The notes under the pieces are model-generated. The model worked only from the letters and a program-made list of their open reading frames with translations, was not told the DNA's origin and did no database searches. The translations under genes and the position numbers were made by a program. DNA of 50,683 nucleotides, taken from the NCBI GenBank assembly GCA_018816095.1, contig JAHIWP010000062.1, positions 1 to 50,683 on the forward strand. The letters are read 5' to 3'. Source of the stretch: Gammaproteobacteria bacterium. Its GTDB lineage: Bacteria > Pseudomonadota > Gammaproteobacteria > Pseudomonadales > Pseudomonadaceae. Each line of letters starts with the position of its first letter. The stretch's first letter is position 1. Positions 8,378-15,977 of the stretch are shown piece by piece.

Positions 8378-9963
8378 TGATGACTCAGTGGAACGCCGCT
8401 TGGCGCGAGCAGGCATTATCCGAACTGGCTGCACGCGACTGGGACCTGATCGTCGTCGGTGGCGGCATCAGCGGCGCCGGGATTTTGCGTGAAGCAGCAC
8501 GGCGCGGCTGGAAATGCCTGCTGCTGGAACAGCGTGATTTTGCCTGGGGCACCTCTAGTCGTTCGTCGAAGATGGTGCATGGTGGCCTGCGCTATATCGC
8601 CAAGGGCCAGTTTGGCCTGACCCGTGATTCGGTGCGTGAGCGTCAGCGTTTGCTGCAGGAGGCGCCGGGCTTGGTCGACCCTTTGAGTTTTATCATGGCG
8701 CATTACCAGGGCGGCTTTCCCGGCCCCAAGGTATTTGGCTGCCTGCTGGCGGTGTATGACGCCCTGGCTGGCAAGCGCAACCACCTGTATTACCCCTTGC
8801 AGCTATTGCGCTACATGGCGCCTGGTTTGAAGGAAGACGGCCTGCTTGGCGGTACGCGTTTTTTCGATGCCGTGACCGACGATGCACGGCTGGTGCAGCG
8901 AGTGCTCGGTGAGGCCCGCGCGGAAGGGGCGGAAGCGCTCAACGGCATGCGTGTGGTTGAGCTGCTGCGTGAGAATGGGCAGGTCACCGGCCTGCTCGCC
9001 GAAGACAGCGAAACAGGTTTGCGCTACAGCTTTAAGTCCCGTGCTATGGCACAGGCCACCGGCACTTGGGCTGATCAGTTACGGCAGAAGACCGGGCTGG
9101 AGCATATCCGCCCACTGCGCGGCAGCCACCTGCTGCTGCCGGCCTGGCGTTTACCGGTGGTGCATGCCTTTAGCTTCATGCACGCGTCTGATAAGCGCCC
9201 GGTGTTTGTCTTCCCTTGGGAAGGCGCAACGGTGATTGGCACCACTGATCTGGATCACCCGGCACCGTTGGCGGAAGAAGCACGGATCAGCCCGGACGAA
9301 GTCACTTATCTGCTCGATGCCTGCGCTCAGCAGTTTCCCGCAGCCGGGATAGGTGCGGCCGATGTGCTGTCGACCTGGGCCGGCGTGCGCCCGGTGGTCA
9401 GCGATGGTGAGCCGGGGCGCAAACCCTCGGATGAAAAGCGCGAACACGCGCTCTGGGTTGAACCCGGCTGCGTGACCCTGGCTGGCGGCAAGCTGACCAC
9501 CTTCCGCCTGCTGGCGCTGGAGGTGCTGCAGGCTTGCGCGCCGATGGTTGGCCGCACGGTCGACGACCATGGCGCGGCGACCTTTGCTGCGGTGTCCAGC
9601 CAGCCGATGCCAACGCTAAGCCCGGCTCAGCAGAAGCGCCTAATCGGCCGTTATGGTCGGGCGCTGCCGCAATTGCTGGCGCTGATCGACGAGCTAGGCG
9701 TAGAGCCGGTAGTCGGTACGGACACCTTATGGGCCGAACTGGCTTGGGCCGCCGAGCAGGAGTTGGTGCTGCATCTGGATGATCTGCTGCTACGCCGCAC
9801 CCGCCTGGGCCTGCTGCTGGCGCGCGGCGCGGCTGCCGAACTGCCGCGTATCCGTGCGTTGTGCCAGGCGCGGTTGGGCTGGGATGACGCGCGCTGGCAG
9901 CGGGAAGAAACGGATTACCTGGCGTTGTGGCAGCAGTGTTACAGCCTGCCGACACCGCAATGA
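8377..9963 (+). CDS. GlpD-like FAD-dependent glycerol-3-phosphate dehydrogenase/oxidase
   Basis: 528 residues. An N-terminal dinucleotide fold with VVGGGISGAG near residues 26-35 is followed by the GlpD signature GTSSRSSKMVHGGLRYI (near residues 58-74). The FAD-dependent oxidoreductase domain runs to about residue 380, with GCVTLAGGKLTTFR, and a C-terminal DAO_C helical domain follows. GlpD oxidises sn-glycerol 3-phosphate to DHAP with electrons to quinone. This copy is not beside glpF/glpK/glpR, and its partners suggest a different phosphorylated polyol. ATG codons at 8377 and 8380 both fit; the first overlaps the upstream TGA. Confidence 0.88.
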   Translation: MMTQWNAAWREQALSELAARDWDLIVVGGGISGAGILREAARRGWKCLLLEQRDFAWGTSSRSSKMVHGGLRYIAKGQFGLTRDSVRERQRLLQEAPGLVDPLSFIMAHYQGGFPGPKVFGCLLAVYDALAGKRNHLYYPLQLLRYMAPGLKEDGLLGGTRFFDAVTDDARLVQRVLGEARAEGAEALNGMRVVELLRENGQVTGLLAEDSETGLRYSFKSRAMAQATGTWADQLRQKTGLEHIRPLRGSHLLLPAWRLPVVHAFSFMHASDKRPVFVFPWEGATVIGTTDLDHPAPLAEEARISPDEVTYLLDACAQQFPAAGIGAADVLSTWAGVRPVVSDGEPGRKPSDEKREHALWVEPGCVTLAGGKLTTFRLLALEVLQACAPMVGRTVDDHGAATFAAVSSQPMPTLSPAQQKRLIGRYGRALPQLLALIDELGVEPVVGTDTLWAELAWAAEQELVLHLDDLLLRRTRLGLLLARGAAAELPRIRALCQARLGWDDARWQREETDYLALWQQCYSLPTPQ

Positions 9964-9994
9964 TGCGCCCCAGCGGTATAGCCCGCGTTCGACA

Positions 9995-10028
9995 GTAGGA
10001 TGGGTCGAGCGCAGCGATACCCATCGGC
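9995..10028. repeat. intergenic repeat, half copy B
   Basis: The left half of the repeat, GTAGGATGGGTCGAGC followed by GCAGCGATACCCATCGG, without the inverted right half. It sits between the GlpD-like gene and the kinase gene, just upstream of the kinase ribosome site. Confidence 0.8.
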
Positions 10029-10049
10029 AATAACAAGAAGGAGTGCGTC

Positions 10050-11609
10050 TTGAGCGACAAAAGCTACCTGTTGGCCATCGATAACGGCACCCAGAGCATC
10101 CGGGCGCTGCTGTTCGATCTTCAGGGCAACCTGCTCGCCAAGGGCAAGGTAGAGCTGGAGGCCTATTACTCCAAGCAGCCTGGTTGGGCCGAACAGGACC
10201 CGGAGTATTACTGGGCCAGCCTGGGCCAGGCCTGCGCGCAGTTGTGGCAGCAGGTGGATATTGACCGAAGTCACATCCGTGGCGTATCGCTGACCACCCA
10301 GCGTGGCACGCTGATCAATGTTGATGCGCAAGGCCAGCCGTTGCGTCCGGCGATGCTCTGGCTCGATCAACGTCAGGCCGAGGTGCGCGAGCCGATAAAG
10401 GGGCCGTGGGGCTGGCTGTTCAAGCTGGCTGGCGTGCAGGGCACGGTGGATCACTTTCGTGCCCAGGCTGAAGTTAATTGGATTGCGCAGAACCAGCCAG
10501 AAATCTGGGCCAATACCCACAAAGTGCTGCTACTTTCCGGCTTTCTCACCCATCGGCTGTGCGGCCAGTTTGTCGATTCGCTGACCAGTTGCGTGGCCTA
10601 CCTGCCGTTCGACTACAAGCGCCTGCAGTGGACCAAAGCCGGTGACTGGAAATGGCAGGCCATGCCGGTACGCCGTGAGCAGTTGCCGGAGCTGTGCAAA
10701 CCTGGTGAACTGCTCGGCCATATCAGCGCCGAGGCCAGCCGGCATACCGGGATTCCCGAAGGCCTGCCGCTGATCGCTGCCGGTGCTGACAAGGCCTGTG
10801 AAGTGCTCGGTGCGGGCGGTGTCGGACCGTCCACCGCGTGCCTGTCCTACGGCACTACGGCAACGATCAACACCACGCGCAGCCGCTATCTGGAAACTGT
10901 GCCGCTGATCCCGCCATACCCTTCGGCGATTCCCGATCACTTCAACACCGAGGTGATGATCTATCGCGGTTTCTGGATGGTCAGCTGGTTCAAACAGGAG
11001 TTCGGCCTGCGCGAGATGCAGCGCGCCAAGGCGCTGGGTGTCGAGCCTGAGGCGTTGTTCGATGAGCTGGTTAACAGCGTACCGGCTGGCTCCATGGGCC
11101 TGATGCTGCAGCCGTACTGGTCACCTGGCATTCGTGAACCGGGGCTGGAGGCCAAGGGGTCGATCATCGGCTTTGGTGACGTACACACCCGCGCGCATAT
11201 CTACCGAGCGATTCTTGAAGGGCTGGCGTACGCCCTGCGTCAGGGCAAGGAGAAGATCGAGAAGCGTTCGGGCACGCGCATCACTCGCCTGAGGGTTTCC
11301 GGTGGCGGTTCGCAGAGCGATGCCGCCATGCAACTGACCGCCGATATCTTCGGCCTGCCGGCCGAGCGGCCACATCTGTATGAAACCAGTGGTTTAGGCG
11401 CAGCGATCAACTGTGCAGTAGGGCTGGGCCTGCACCCAGATTACCCGACGGCGATTGCCGCCATGACCCGAGTTGGCCAAGTGTTTGAGCCCAATCCTGA
11501 GGCGCAGCGCACCTATCAGCAGCTGTACACCCAGGTTTATCAGCGCATGTACAAGCAGCTTAAGCCGCTGTACCAGACCATCCGCAAAATCACCGGCTAC
11601 CCGGCTTGA
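10050..11609 (+). CDS. FGGY-family carbohydrate/polyol kinase
   Basis: 519 residues. Both FGGY ATPase-fold domains are present: the N-terminal phosphate loop AIDNGTQSIRALLFD (near residues 9-23) and the C-terminal GGGSQSDAAMQLTADIFG (near residues 417-434). The catalytic base is probably the Asp in AAGADKACE. The substrate cannot be read from the sequence. A TTG start is chosen because AGAAGGAG at 10036-10043 is well placed and no ATG is near. It lies 86 bases after the GlpD-like gene, and probably makes the phosphorylated substrate for it. Confidence 0.88.
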   Translation: MSDKSYLLAIDNGTQSIRALLFDLQGNLLAKGKVELEAYYSKQPGWAEQDPEYYWASLGQACAQLWQQVDIDRSHIRGVSLTTQRGTLINVDAQGQPLRPAMLWLDQRQAEVREPIKGPWGWLFKLAGVQGTVDHFRAQAEVNWIAQNQPEIWANTHKVLLLSGFLTHRLCGQFVDSLTSCVAYLPFDYKRLQWTKAGDWKWQAMPVRREQLPELCKPGELLGHISAEASRHTGIPEGLPLIAAGADKACEVLGAGGVGPSTACLSYGTTATINTTRSRYLETVPLIPPYPSAIPDHFNTEVMIYRGFWMVSWFKQEFGLREMQRAKALGVEPEALFDELVNSVPAGSMGLMLQPYWSPGIREPGLEAKGSIIGFGDVHTRAHIYRAILEGLAYALRQGKEKIEKRSGTRITRLRVSGGGSQSDAAMQLTADIFGLPAERPHLYETSGLGAAINCAVGLGLHPDYPTAIAAMTRVGQVFEPNPEAQRTYQQLYTQVYQRMYKQLKPLYQTIRKITGYPA

Positions 11610-11624
11610 AAGGCTGCTTGGCTT

Positions 11625-11707
11625 GTAGGATGGGTTGAGCGCAGCGATACCCATCGGCATACGATGGGTTACGCCTTCGACTAACCTGCGCGGCTCTCCC
11701 CATCCTA
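11625..11707. repeat. intergenic palindromic repeat, copy C
   Basis: The outer arms TAGGATGGG (11626-11634) and CCCATCCTA (11699-11707) are perfect inverted repeats. An inner hairpin ACCCATCG-GCATA-CGATGGGT is also perfect. It fills the convergent gap between the kinase and the pirin gene. Confidence 0.88.
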
Positions 11708-11728
11708 GGGGCTAAGCCAGCACTGCGG

Positions 11729-12427
11729 TCACGCCACATCCACCAAGATGATTTCGCTATCCTCGATAGCCGTTACCCGGATCACCTCGACATCGCTGAC
11801 GGCGACGCCATCACGGGCCTGGGCGCTGACCCCGTTAACCTCGATACTGCCACTGGCGGCCACCAAATATGCCCGGCGCGCTGCACCAATCGGGTACTCG
11901 GTGCTCTGGCCGGCTTGCAGGGTGGCTGCTGCCATACGCGCGTTAGTGCGGATCGACAGCGCGTCCTTATCTTCGGCAAAGCCGCTGGCCAGGGTGACAA
12001 AGGCACCGGCGCGCTCGCCTTTAGGAAATGGCTTGGCCCCCCAGGATGGCGGCAGACCGGATTGGTTGGGCTGAATCCAGATCTGGAAGATTTTGGTTGT
12101 GGTGTCTTCCAGGTTGTATTCGCTGTGGGCAATCCCGGTGCCGGCGCTCATCACCTGCACATCACCGGCTTCGGTACGGCCATGGTTACCCAGATTATCT
12201 TTATGGGTAATGGCGCCTTGGCGCACATAGGTGATGATTTCCATATCGCGGTGCGGGTGGGTTGGAAAGCCCGTGTGCGGGGCAATCTCGTCATCGTTCC
12301 ACACCCGCAATGGCCCCCAGCCCATGCGCGTAGGGTCATAGTACTCGGCAAAGGAAAAGTGATGGCGAGCGTTGAGCCAGCCATGATGGGCGCCGCCGAG
12401 TTCGGCGAAGGGGCGTACTTCGATCAT
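11729..12427 (-). CDS. pirin family protein (YhhW-like, cupin)
   Basis: 232 residues. The N-terminal cupin carries the pirin metal site HPHRDMEIITYV (near residues 58-69) and the later His/Glu in GTGIAHSEYN (near residues 97-106). A second, degenerate cupin follows. YhhW-type pirins show quercetin 2,3-dioxygenase activity in vitro; the natural role is unclear. Two in-frame ATGs exist, at 12433 and 12427. The second is better spaced from GAGG, and its N-terminus MIEVRPF is the usual one. It is divergent from yegS. Confidence 0.9.
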   Translation of the reverse strand: MIEVRPFAELGGAHHGWLNARHHFSFAEYYDPTRMGWGPLRVWNDDEIAPHTGFPTHPHRDMEIITYVRQGAITHKDNLGNHGRTEAGDVQVMSAGTGIAHSEYNLEDTTTKIFQIWIQPNQSGLPPSWGAKPFPKGERAGAFVTLASGFAEDKDALSIRTNARMAAATLQAGQSTEYPIGAARRAYLVAASGSIEVNGVSAQARDGVAVSDVEVIRVTAIEDSEIILVDVA

Positions 12428-12516
12428 CTGCATATCCTCATTGAAAACACCGGCTTTCAGCCGCGGTGTTCGTGGGCAATGGATAGATGATCCAATAAAT
12501 CAATGCGATTAAAAAT

Positions 12517-12536
12517 GCTTAATTATTGAGCTTAAT
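12517..12536. repeat. direct repeat GCTTAAT in an AT-rich divergent gap
   Basis: GCTTAAT occurs at 12517-12523 and 12530-12536, 13 bases apart, in the AT-rich stretch between the divergent pirin and yegS genes. It could be a regulator site; no known consensus is claimed. Confidence 0.35.
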
Positions 12537-12645
12537 GATCGCTATTTTTGATGTTTTTATAAGCTCCGGTTTGCCACAACCTGGCGGATCCAGTATCAAA
12601 TGGCTGTGCTGAGTATTTGTCTAGGGCGTGAAAAGGAAGCCGCTG

Positions 12646-13542
12646 ATGCAGGAACGTAAAGCGCTGTTAATTCTGCATGGCAAGCAAGCGCTCAATGCCG
12701 AAGTGAGGGCGGCCGTGCAGGCGCGCCGTCAAGAGGGTTGGCAGCTGGATGTGCGCGTCACCTGGGAGGCCGGTGATGCGCAGCGCATGGTGCGCGAAGC
12801 GTTACAGGCGGGTTACCCGACGCTGATCGCCGGTGGTGGTGACGGCACCCTGCGTGATGTGGCCGAAGCCATGGCGCACGCTAAAACCAACGCCAGCCTG
12901 GTGTTATTGCCATTGGGCACCGCCAATGATTTTGCTCATGCCGCCGGTGTACCGCTGACGCCCATGGCCGCGCTGGCCTTGCTGGATGAGCCGGCGCAGC
13001 CGATTGATCTGGGTGAAGTCGACGGTCAGGTGTTCCTCAATATGGCCACGGGTGGTTTTGGTTCCAGTGTCACGGCCAACACCTCGGAAGAGCTTAAGCG
13101 TGTCCTAGGTGGGGCCGCTTACTTGCTGACAGGGCTGAGCCGCTTTGCCGAGGTGGAGTCGGCGTTTGGTCGCTTTTCCGGGCCGGATTTTCAGTGGCAA
13201 GGCGAATTTCTCGCACTTGGTATTGGCAATGGCCGGCAAGCCGGGGGTGGGCATGTGTTGTGTCCGCAGGCGCGGGTTAATGATGGCCTGCTGGAGGTGT
13301 GCATTGTGCCGGCGGCAGATGATGTGGTTGGCACTCTGGGCACGCTCTTGTCGGGCGGTATCAATGGTTTACAGAGTGTGGCCGTCAGTGCGCGGCTGCC
13401 TTGGCTCGAGGTGGAGGCCCCGCAAGGCCTTGATCTCAATCTGGATGGGGAGCCGGTGGTAAGTCGTCAATTACGCTTTGTGGCCCTGCCGGCCGCTTTA
13501 CGCGTGCATTTACCGGCAGGTTCACCGCTATTGCAGGCTTAG
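12646..13542 (+). CDS. yegS: YegS-type lipid kinase
   Basis: 298 residues of the diacylglycerol/sphingosine kinase-like family. The nucleotide loop GGGDGTLRDVAEAM lies near residues 64-77, with PLGTANDFAH near residues 93-102, and the C-terminal domain has the glycine-rich segment GIGNGRQAGGG. YegS phosphorylates lipids such as phosphatidylglycerol in vitro. The frame is open from a GTG at 12628, but the ATG at 12646 follows AAAAGGAAG at 12631-12639 with six bases between. It stands alone on the plus strand. Confidence 0.92.
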   Translation: MQERKALLILHGKQALNAEVRAAVQARRQEGWQLDVRVTWEAGDAQRMVREALQAGYPTLIAGGGDGTLRDVAEAMAHAKTNASLVLLPLGTANDFAHAAGVPLTPMAALALLDEPAQPIDLGEVDGQVFLNMATGGFGSSVTANTSEELKRVLGGAAYLLTGLSRFAEVESAFGRFSGPDFQWQGEFLALGIGNGRQAGGGHVLCPQARVNDGLLEVCIVPAADDVVGTLGTLLSGGINGLQSVAVSARLPWLEVEAPQGLDLNLDGEPVVSRQLRFVALPAALRVHLPAGSPLLQA

Positions 13543-13554
13543 CTTGTCCCTGAT

Positions 13555-13574
13555 GGGCCTTTGTAAGGCCCTTG
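13555..13574 (+). terminator. weak hairpin after yegS
   Basis: A perfect seven-base stem GGGCCTT-TGT-AAGGCCC is followed only by TTG, so it would be a weak terminator. Confidence 0.4.
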
Positions 13575-13600
13575 TCGCACGGGGCGCTTCGTTATCGGCC

Positions 13601-13627
13601 TTTAGATGGGCGGCCTGTAGCCGATAC
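13601..13627 (+). promoter_or_regulatory. possible FliA (sigma-28) promoter of cheV copy 2
   Basis: GCCGATAC at 13620-13627 matches the flagellar -10 consensus GCCGATAA in seven of eight bases. The -35 at the expected distance, TTTAGATG, is poor. It lies 56 bases upstream of the chosen cheV start. Confidence 0.35.
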
Positions 13628-13682
13628 ACTAGGGCATGGCCATTTGAACTAGGCTAATTCGATCAGTGAACAGGAGCGCATG

Positions 13683-14618
13683 ATGGCCGGTATTCTCGAC
13701 TCAGTGAACCAACGTACCCAGCTGGTGGGCGAGAATCGCCTGGAAATTCTGATGTTCCGTCTGGTTGGCCGGCAACTGTTTGCAATCAACGTGTTCAAGG
13801 TGCAGGAAGTCCTGCAGATGCCCAAGCTGACGCTGATGCCGCAGCGTCATCGATTTGTTTGCGGGGTAGTGAACTTGCGTGGGCAAACCCTGCCGGTGAT
13901 CGATTTGTCCCAGGCCATCGGCATGCGCCCCATCGTGCCTGATGAGCGCAGCACCATCATCGTCACCGAGTACAACCGCTCGGTGCAGGCGTTTCTGGTC
14001 GGTGGGGTCGAGCGCATACTTAACCTCAACTGGGAATCCATCCTGCCGCCGCCGGGCGGGGCCGGTCGTCAGCATTACCTGACAGCCATCACCAAGGTTG
14101 AAGATCAGATTGTCGAGGTCATCGACGTGGAGAAGGTGCTGGCGGAAATCACCCCGATGAGCACCAAGGTCTCCCCGGAAAAACTCGCCGACCCGCTGCT
14201 GGAGCACGCTAAGGGGCGCGAAGTGCTGCTGGTGGACGACTCCACCGTTGCCATAAGTCAGCTCAAGGGCACCATGGCGCAGCTGGATATCCGCTGCCAT
14301 TGCGCCAGCGATGGCCTGCGCGCCTTGAACCTGCTGAAAAGTTGGGCTGATGAGGGCATTGATGTGCACGAAAAGCTGCTGATGGTGATTACCGATGCGG
14401 AAATGCCGGAAATGGATGGTTACCGCCTGACCACGGAAATCCGTAACGACCCGCGCCTGAAGAATTTGTACGTGGCGTTGCATACCTCGTTGTCAGGCAG
14501 CTTCAACGAGGCCATGGTGAAGAAGGTGGGCTGCGACAACTTCCTGTCTAAATTCCAGCCCGACAAGTTGGTGGATGTCGTGTGCGACCGCTTAGCGCTT
14601 CTGCACTCGGCTAATTAG
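13683..14618 (+). CDS. cheV: chemotaxis scaffold/response regulator CheV (copy 2)
   Basis: 311 residues, CheW-like domain (about residues 15-175) then receiver domain from about residue 189. LLVDDST, the phospho-accepting Asp in ITDAEMPEMDG (about Asp248) and Lys in LSKF are all present. It is clearly paralogous to the copy at 1644; the hinge segments ILPPPGGAG and PPPAGSG correspond. Of two adjacent ATGs (13680 and 13683), the second is better spaced from GGAG at 13673-13676. Different CheV copies usually serve different receptors. Confidence 0.93.
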   Translation: MAGILDSVNQRTQLVGENRLEILMFRLVGRQLFAINVFKVQEVLQMPKLTLMPQRHRFVCGVVNLRGQTLPVIDLSQAIGMRPIVPDERSTIIVTEYNRSVQAFLVGGVERILNLNWESILPPPGGAGRQHYLTAITKVEDQIVEVIDVEKVLAEITPMSTKVSPEKLADPLLEHAKGREVLLVDDSTVAISQLKGTMAQLDIRCHCASDGLRALNLLKSWADEGIDVHEKLLMVITDAEMPEMDGYRLTTEIRNDPRLKNLYVALHTSLSGSFNEAMVKKVGCDNFLSKFQPDKLVDVVCDRLALLHSAN

Positions 14619-14643
14619 GTCGTGTGTTTGCGTCAGGCCGGAG

Positions 14644-15123
14644 TTATTCACTCAGGCGCTGGCGCAGTTGCTCAATGCGCTCGCGGTTGACGTCAAAGTC
14701 TGCATAGCCCATGCGCGACGCCGAACGCACATCCACCGCCGTCGCGCCGATCATAAACTCCACATCATCCACAAAACGCATCAGCTTGCTGCTGAACTCT
14801 GCGCGTAAATACCCCGGCGCTTCATCCACCAGACGCGCGCGCGGCTCATTGCTGATCAGGGCTTTGAGGCGTGCCTGGGTTTGCTCAGGTGAGCCTTGCA
14901 GGGGCAGTGGTTTGATGGCGTGTTGGGCATCGCTGGCCTGGCTGTTTACGCAGTTCGGTGAGGCTGGGCAGGCGGCCAAGTGACCCTTGTGGATGCCTAG
15001 GTTGTCCGGCGGACTGCCGCTGCAGGCGCTTAGCAACGTGGCAAATGGCAGCACTAGCGTAGGCTTGTAGGTGCGGCGGCTTACTCGTATAAGTGCATTT
15101 TTCCAAAAGGAAGTTGGGTTCAT
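14644..15123 (-). CDS. DUF1499 family lipoprotein
   Basis: 159 residues. The N-terminus has a basic stretch and the hydrophobic segment TLVLPFATLLSAC, whose Cys near residue 34 fits a lipobox. The rest matches DUF1499, with CPASPNCVNSQA, LRAEFSSKLMRFVDDVEF and the C-terminal RSASRMGYADFDVNRERIE. Function unknown. The only ATG giving a full signal peptide is at 15123, which overlaps the ATG of the divergent MOSC gene. The 25-base gap to cheV copy 2 has no terminator-like structure. Confidence 0.85.
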   Translation of the reverse strand: MNPTSFWKNALIRVSRRTYKPTLVLPFATLLSACSGSPPDNLGIHKGHLAACPASPNCVNSQASDAQHAIKPLPLQGSPEQTQARLKALISNEPRARLVDEAPGYLRAEFSSKLMRFVDDVEFMIGATAVDVRSASRMGYADFDVNRERIEQLRQRLSE

Positions 15124-15928
15124 GTTGCATCTCTCCGGGTTGTACCGCTATCCACTGAAATCAGCGATGGGCGAAGCCCTGCGCGAAACGGTGCTGGACA
15201 CCTTGGGCGTGCAGGGTGACCGACGCTGGATGGTAGTCGATACGCAAACGGGGCGCTTCCTTACCCAGCGTTTGCTGGCGCAGATGACGCAGCTGCAGGC
15301 GCGTTGGCTGGGTAGTACGCAGCTGCAGCTGAGTGCGCCAGGTATGAGCGATCTACAGGTGGCGGTGCCGGATGAGCAGGCGCCGCTGCGCGCGGTGACG
15401 ATCTGGCGTGACAGCCTGCAGGTGCCAGATGCCGGTGATGCGGCTGCACAGTGGCTGAGTCAATGGTTGGGGCGTGCCTGCCGGCTGGTGCAAGTGTCAG
15501 AGCCGCGTGCGCGGCAGGTTGATACGGCTTATGCCGAGGCGGGTGACAAAGTGGCGTTTGCCGATGGTTTTCCTCTGCTGCTGATCGGCCAAGCGTCGCT
15601 GGATGACCTCTCGGCGAGGGTTGGCCGGCCGTTGCCGATGCTGCGTTTTCGTCCGAACCTGGTGGTCAGTGGTAGCGCGGCGTATGCCGAGGACAGCTGG
15701 AAGCGGATTCGTATTGGCGAGCTGGAGTTTCGCGTGGTCAAGGGCTGCTCACGCTGCATCATGACCACCCTCGACCCACAAACCGGCGAGCGCAGCGCAG
15801 ACCGTGAGCCGCTGACCACGCTGAAAACCTACCGTGAGCGCAATGGTGAGGTGTTTTTCGGGCAGAACCTGATCGCCTGCGGCGAGGGCTATTTGCGGTT
15901 GGATATGCCGGTTCAGGTGTTGGAGTAG
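15122..15928 (+). CDS. MOSC-domain protein (YcbX/mARC-like)
   Basis: 268 residues. An N-terminal beta-barrel MOSC_N domain (LYRYPLKSAMGE, about residues 5-16) is followed by a MOSC domain with the molybdenum-liganding Cys in KGCSRCIMTTLDP (near residues 208-220). YcbX-type MOSC proteins are molybdenum cofactor enzymes that reduce N-hydroxylated compounds. Unlike E. coli YcbX it has no C-terminal ferredoxin domain, so it needs a separate electron donor. The ATG at 15122 follows AAAAGGAAG. The Mo cofactor genes lie about 10 kb upstream. Confidence 0.9.
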   Translation: MLHLSGLYRYPLKSAMGEALRETVLDTLGVQGDRRWMVVDTQTGRFLTQRLLAQMTQLQARWLGSTQLQLSAPGMSDLQVAVPDEQAPLRAVTIWRDSLQVPDAGDAAAQWLSQWLGRACRLVQVSEPRARQVDTAYAEAGDKVAFADGFPLLLIGQASLDDLSARVGRPLPMLRFRPNLVVSGSAAYAEDSWKRIRIGELEFRVVKGCSRCIMTTLDPQTGERSADREPLTTLKTYRERNGEVFFGQNLIACGEGYLRLDMPVQVLE

Positions 15929-15936
15929 GGCGGCAA

Positions 15937-15967
15937 TGCACGCTCAACAGGTGCTGTTGAGCGTGCA
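15937..15967. repeat. perfect inverted repeat at the MOSC/slt convergent junction
   Basis: 13-base arms TGCACGCTCAACA / TGTTGAGCGTGCA with a five-base loop. There is no T-tract on either side. Its place between two convergent stops suggests a transcription-stop or mRNA-end-protecting role. Confidence 0.8.
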
Positions 15968-15977
15968 GGATGAGCCT

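Noticed and set aside
15569-15800. MOSC protein as a complete YcbX with ferredoxin domain
   Set aside because: The protein ends after the MOSC domain at 268 residues; there is no C-terminal Cys cluster for a 2Fe-2S centre.
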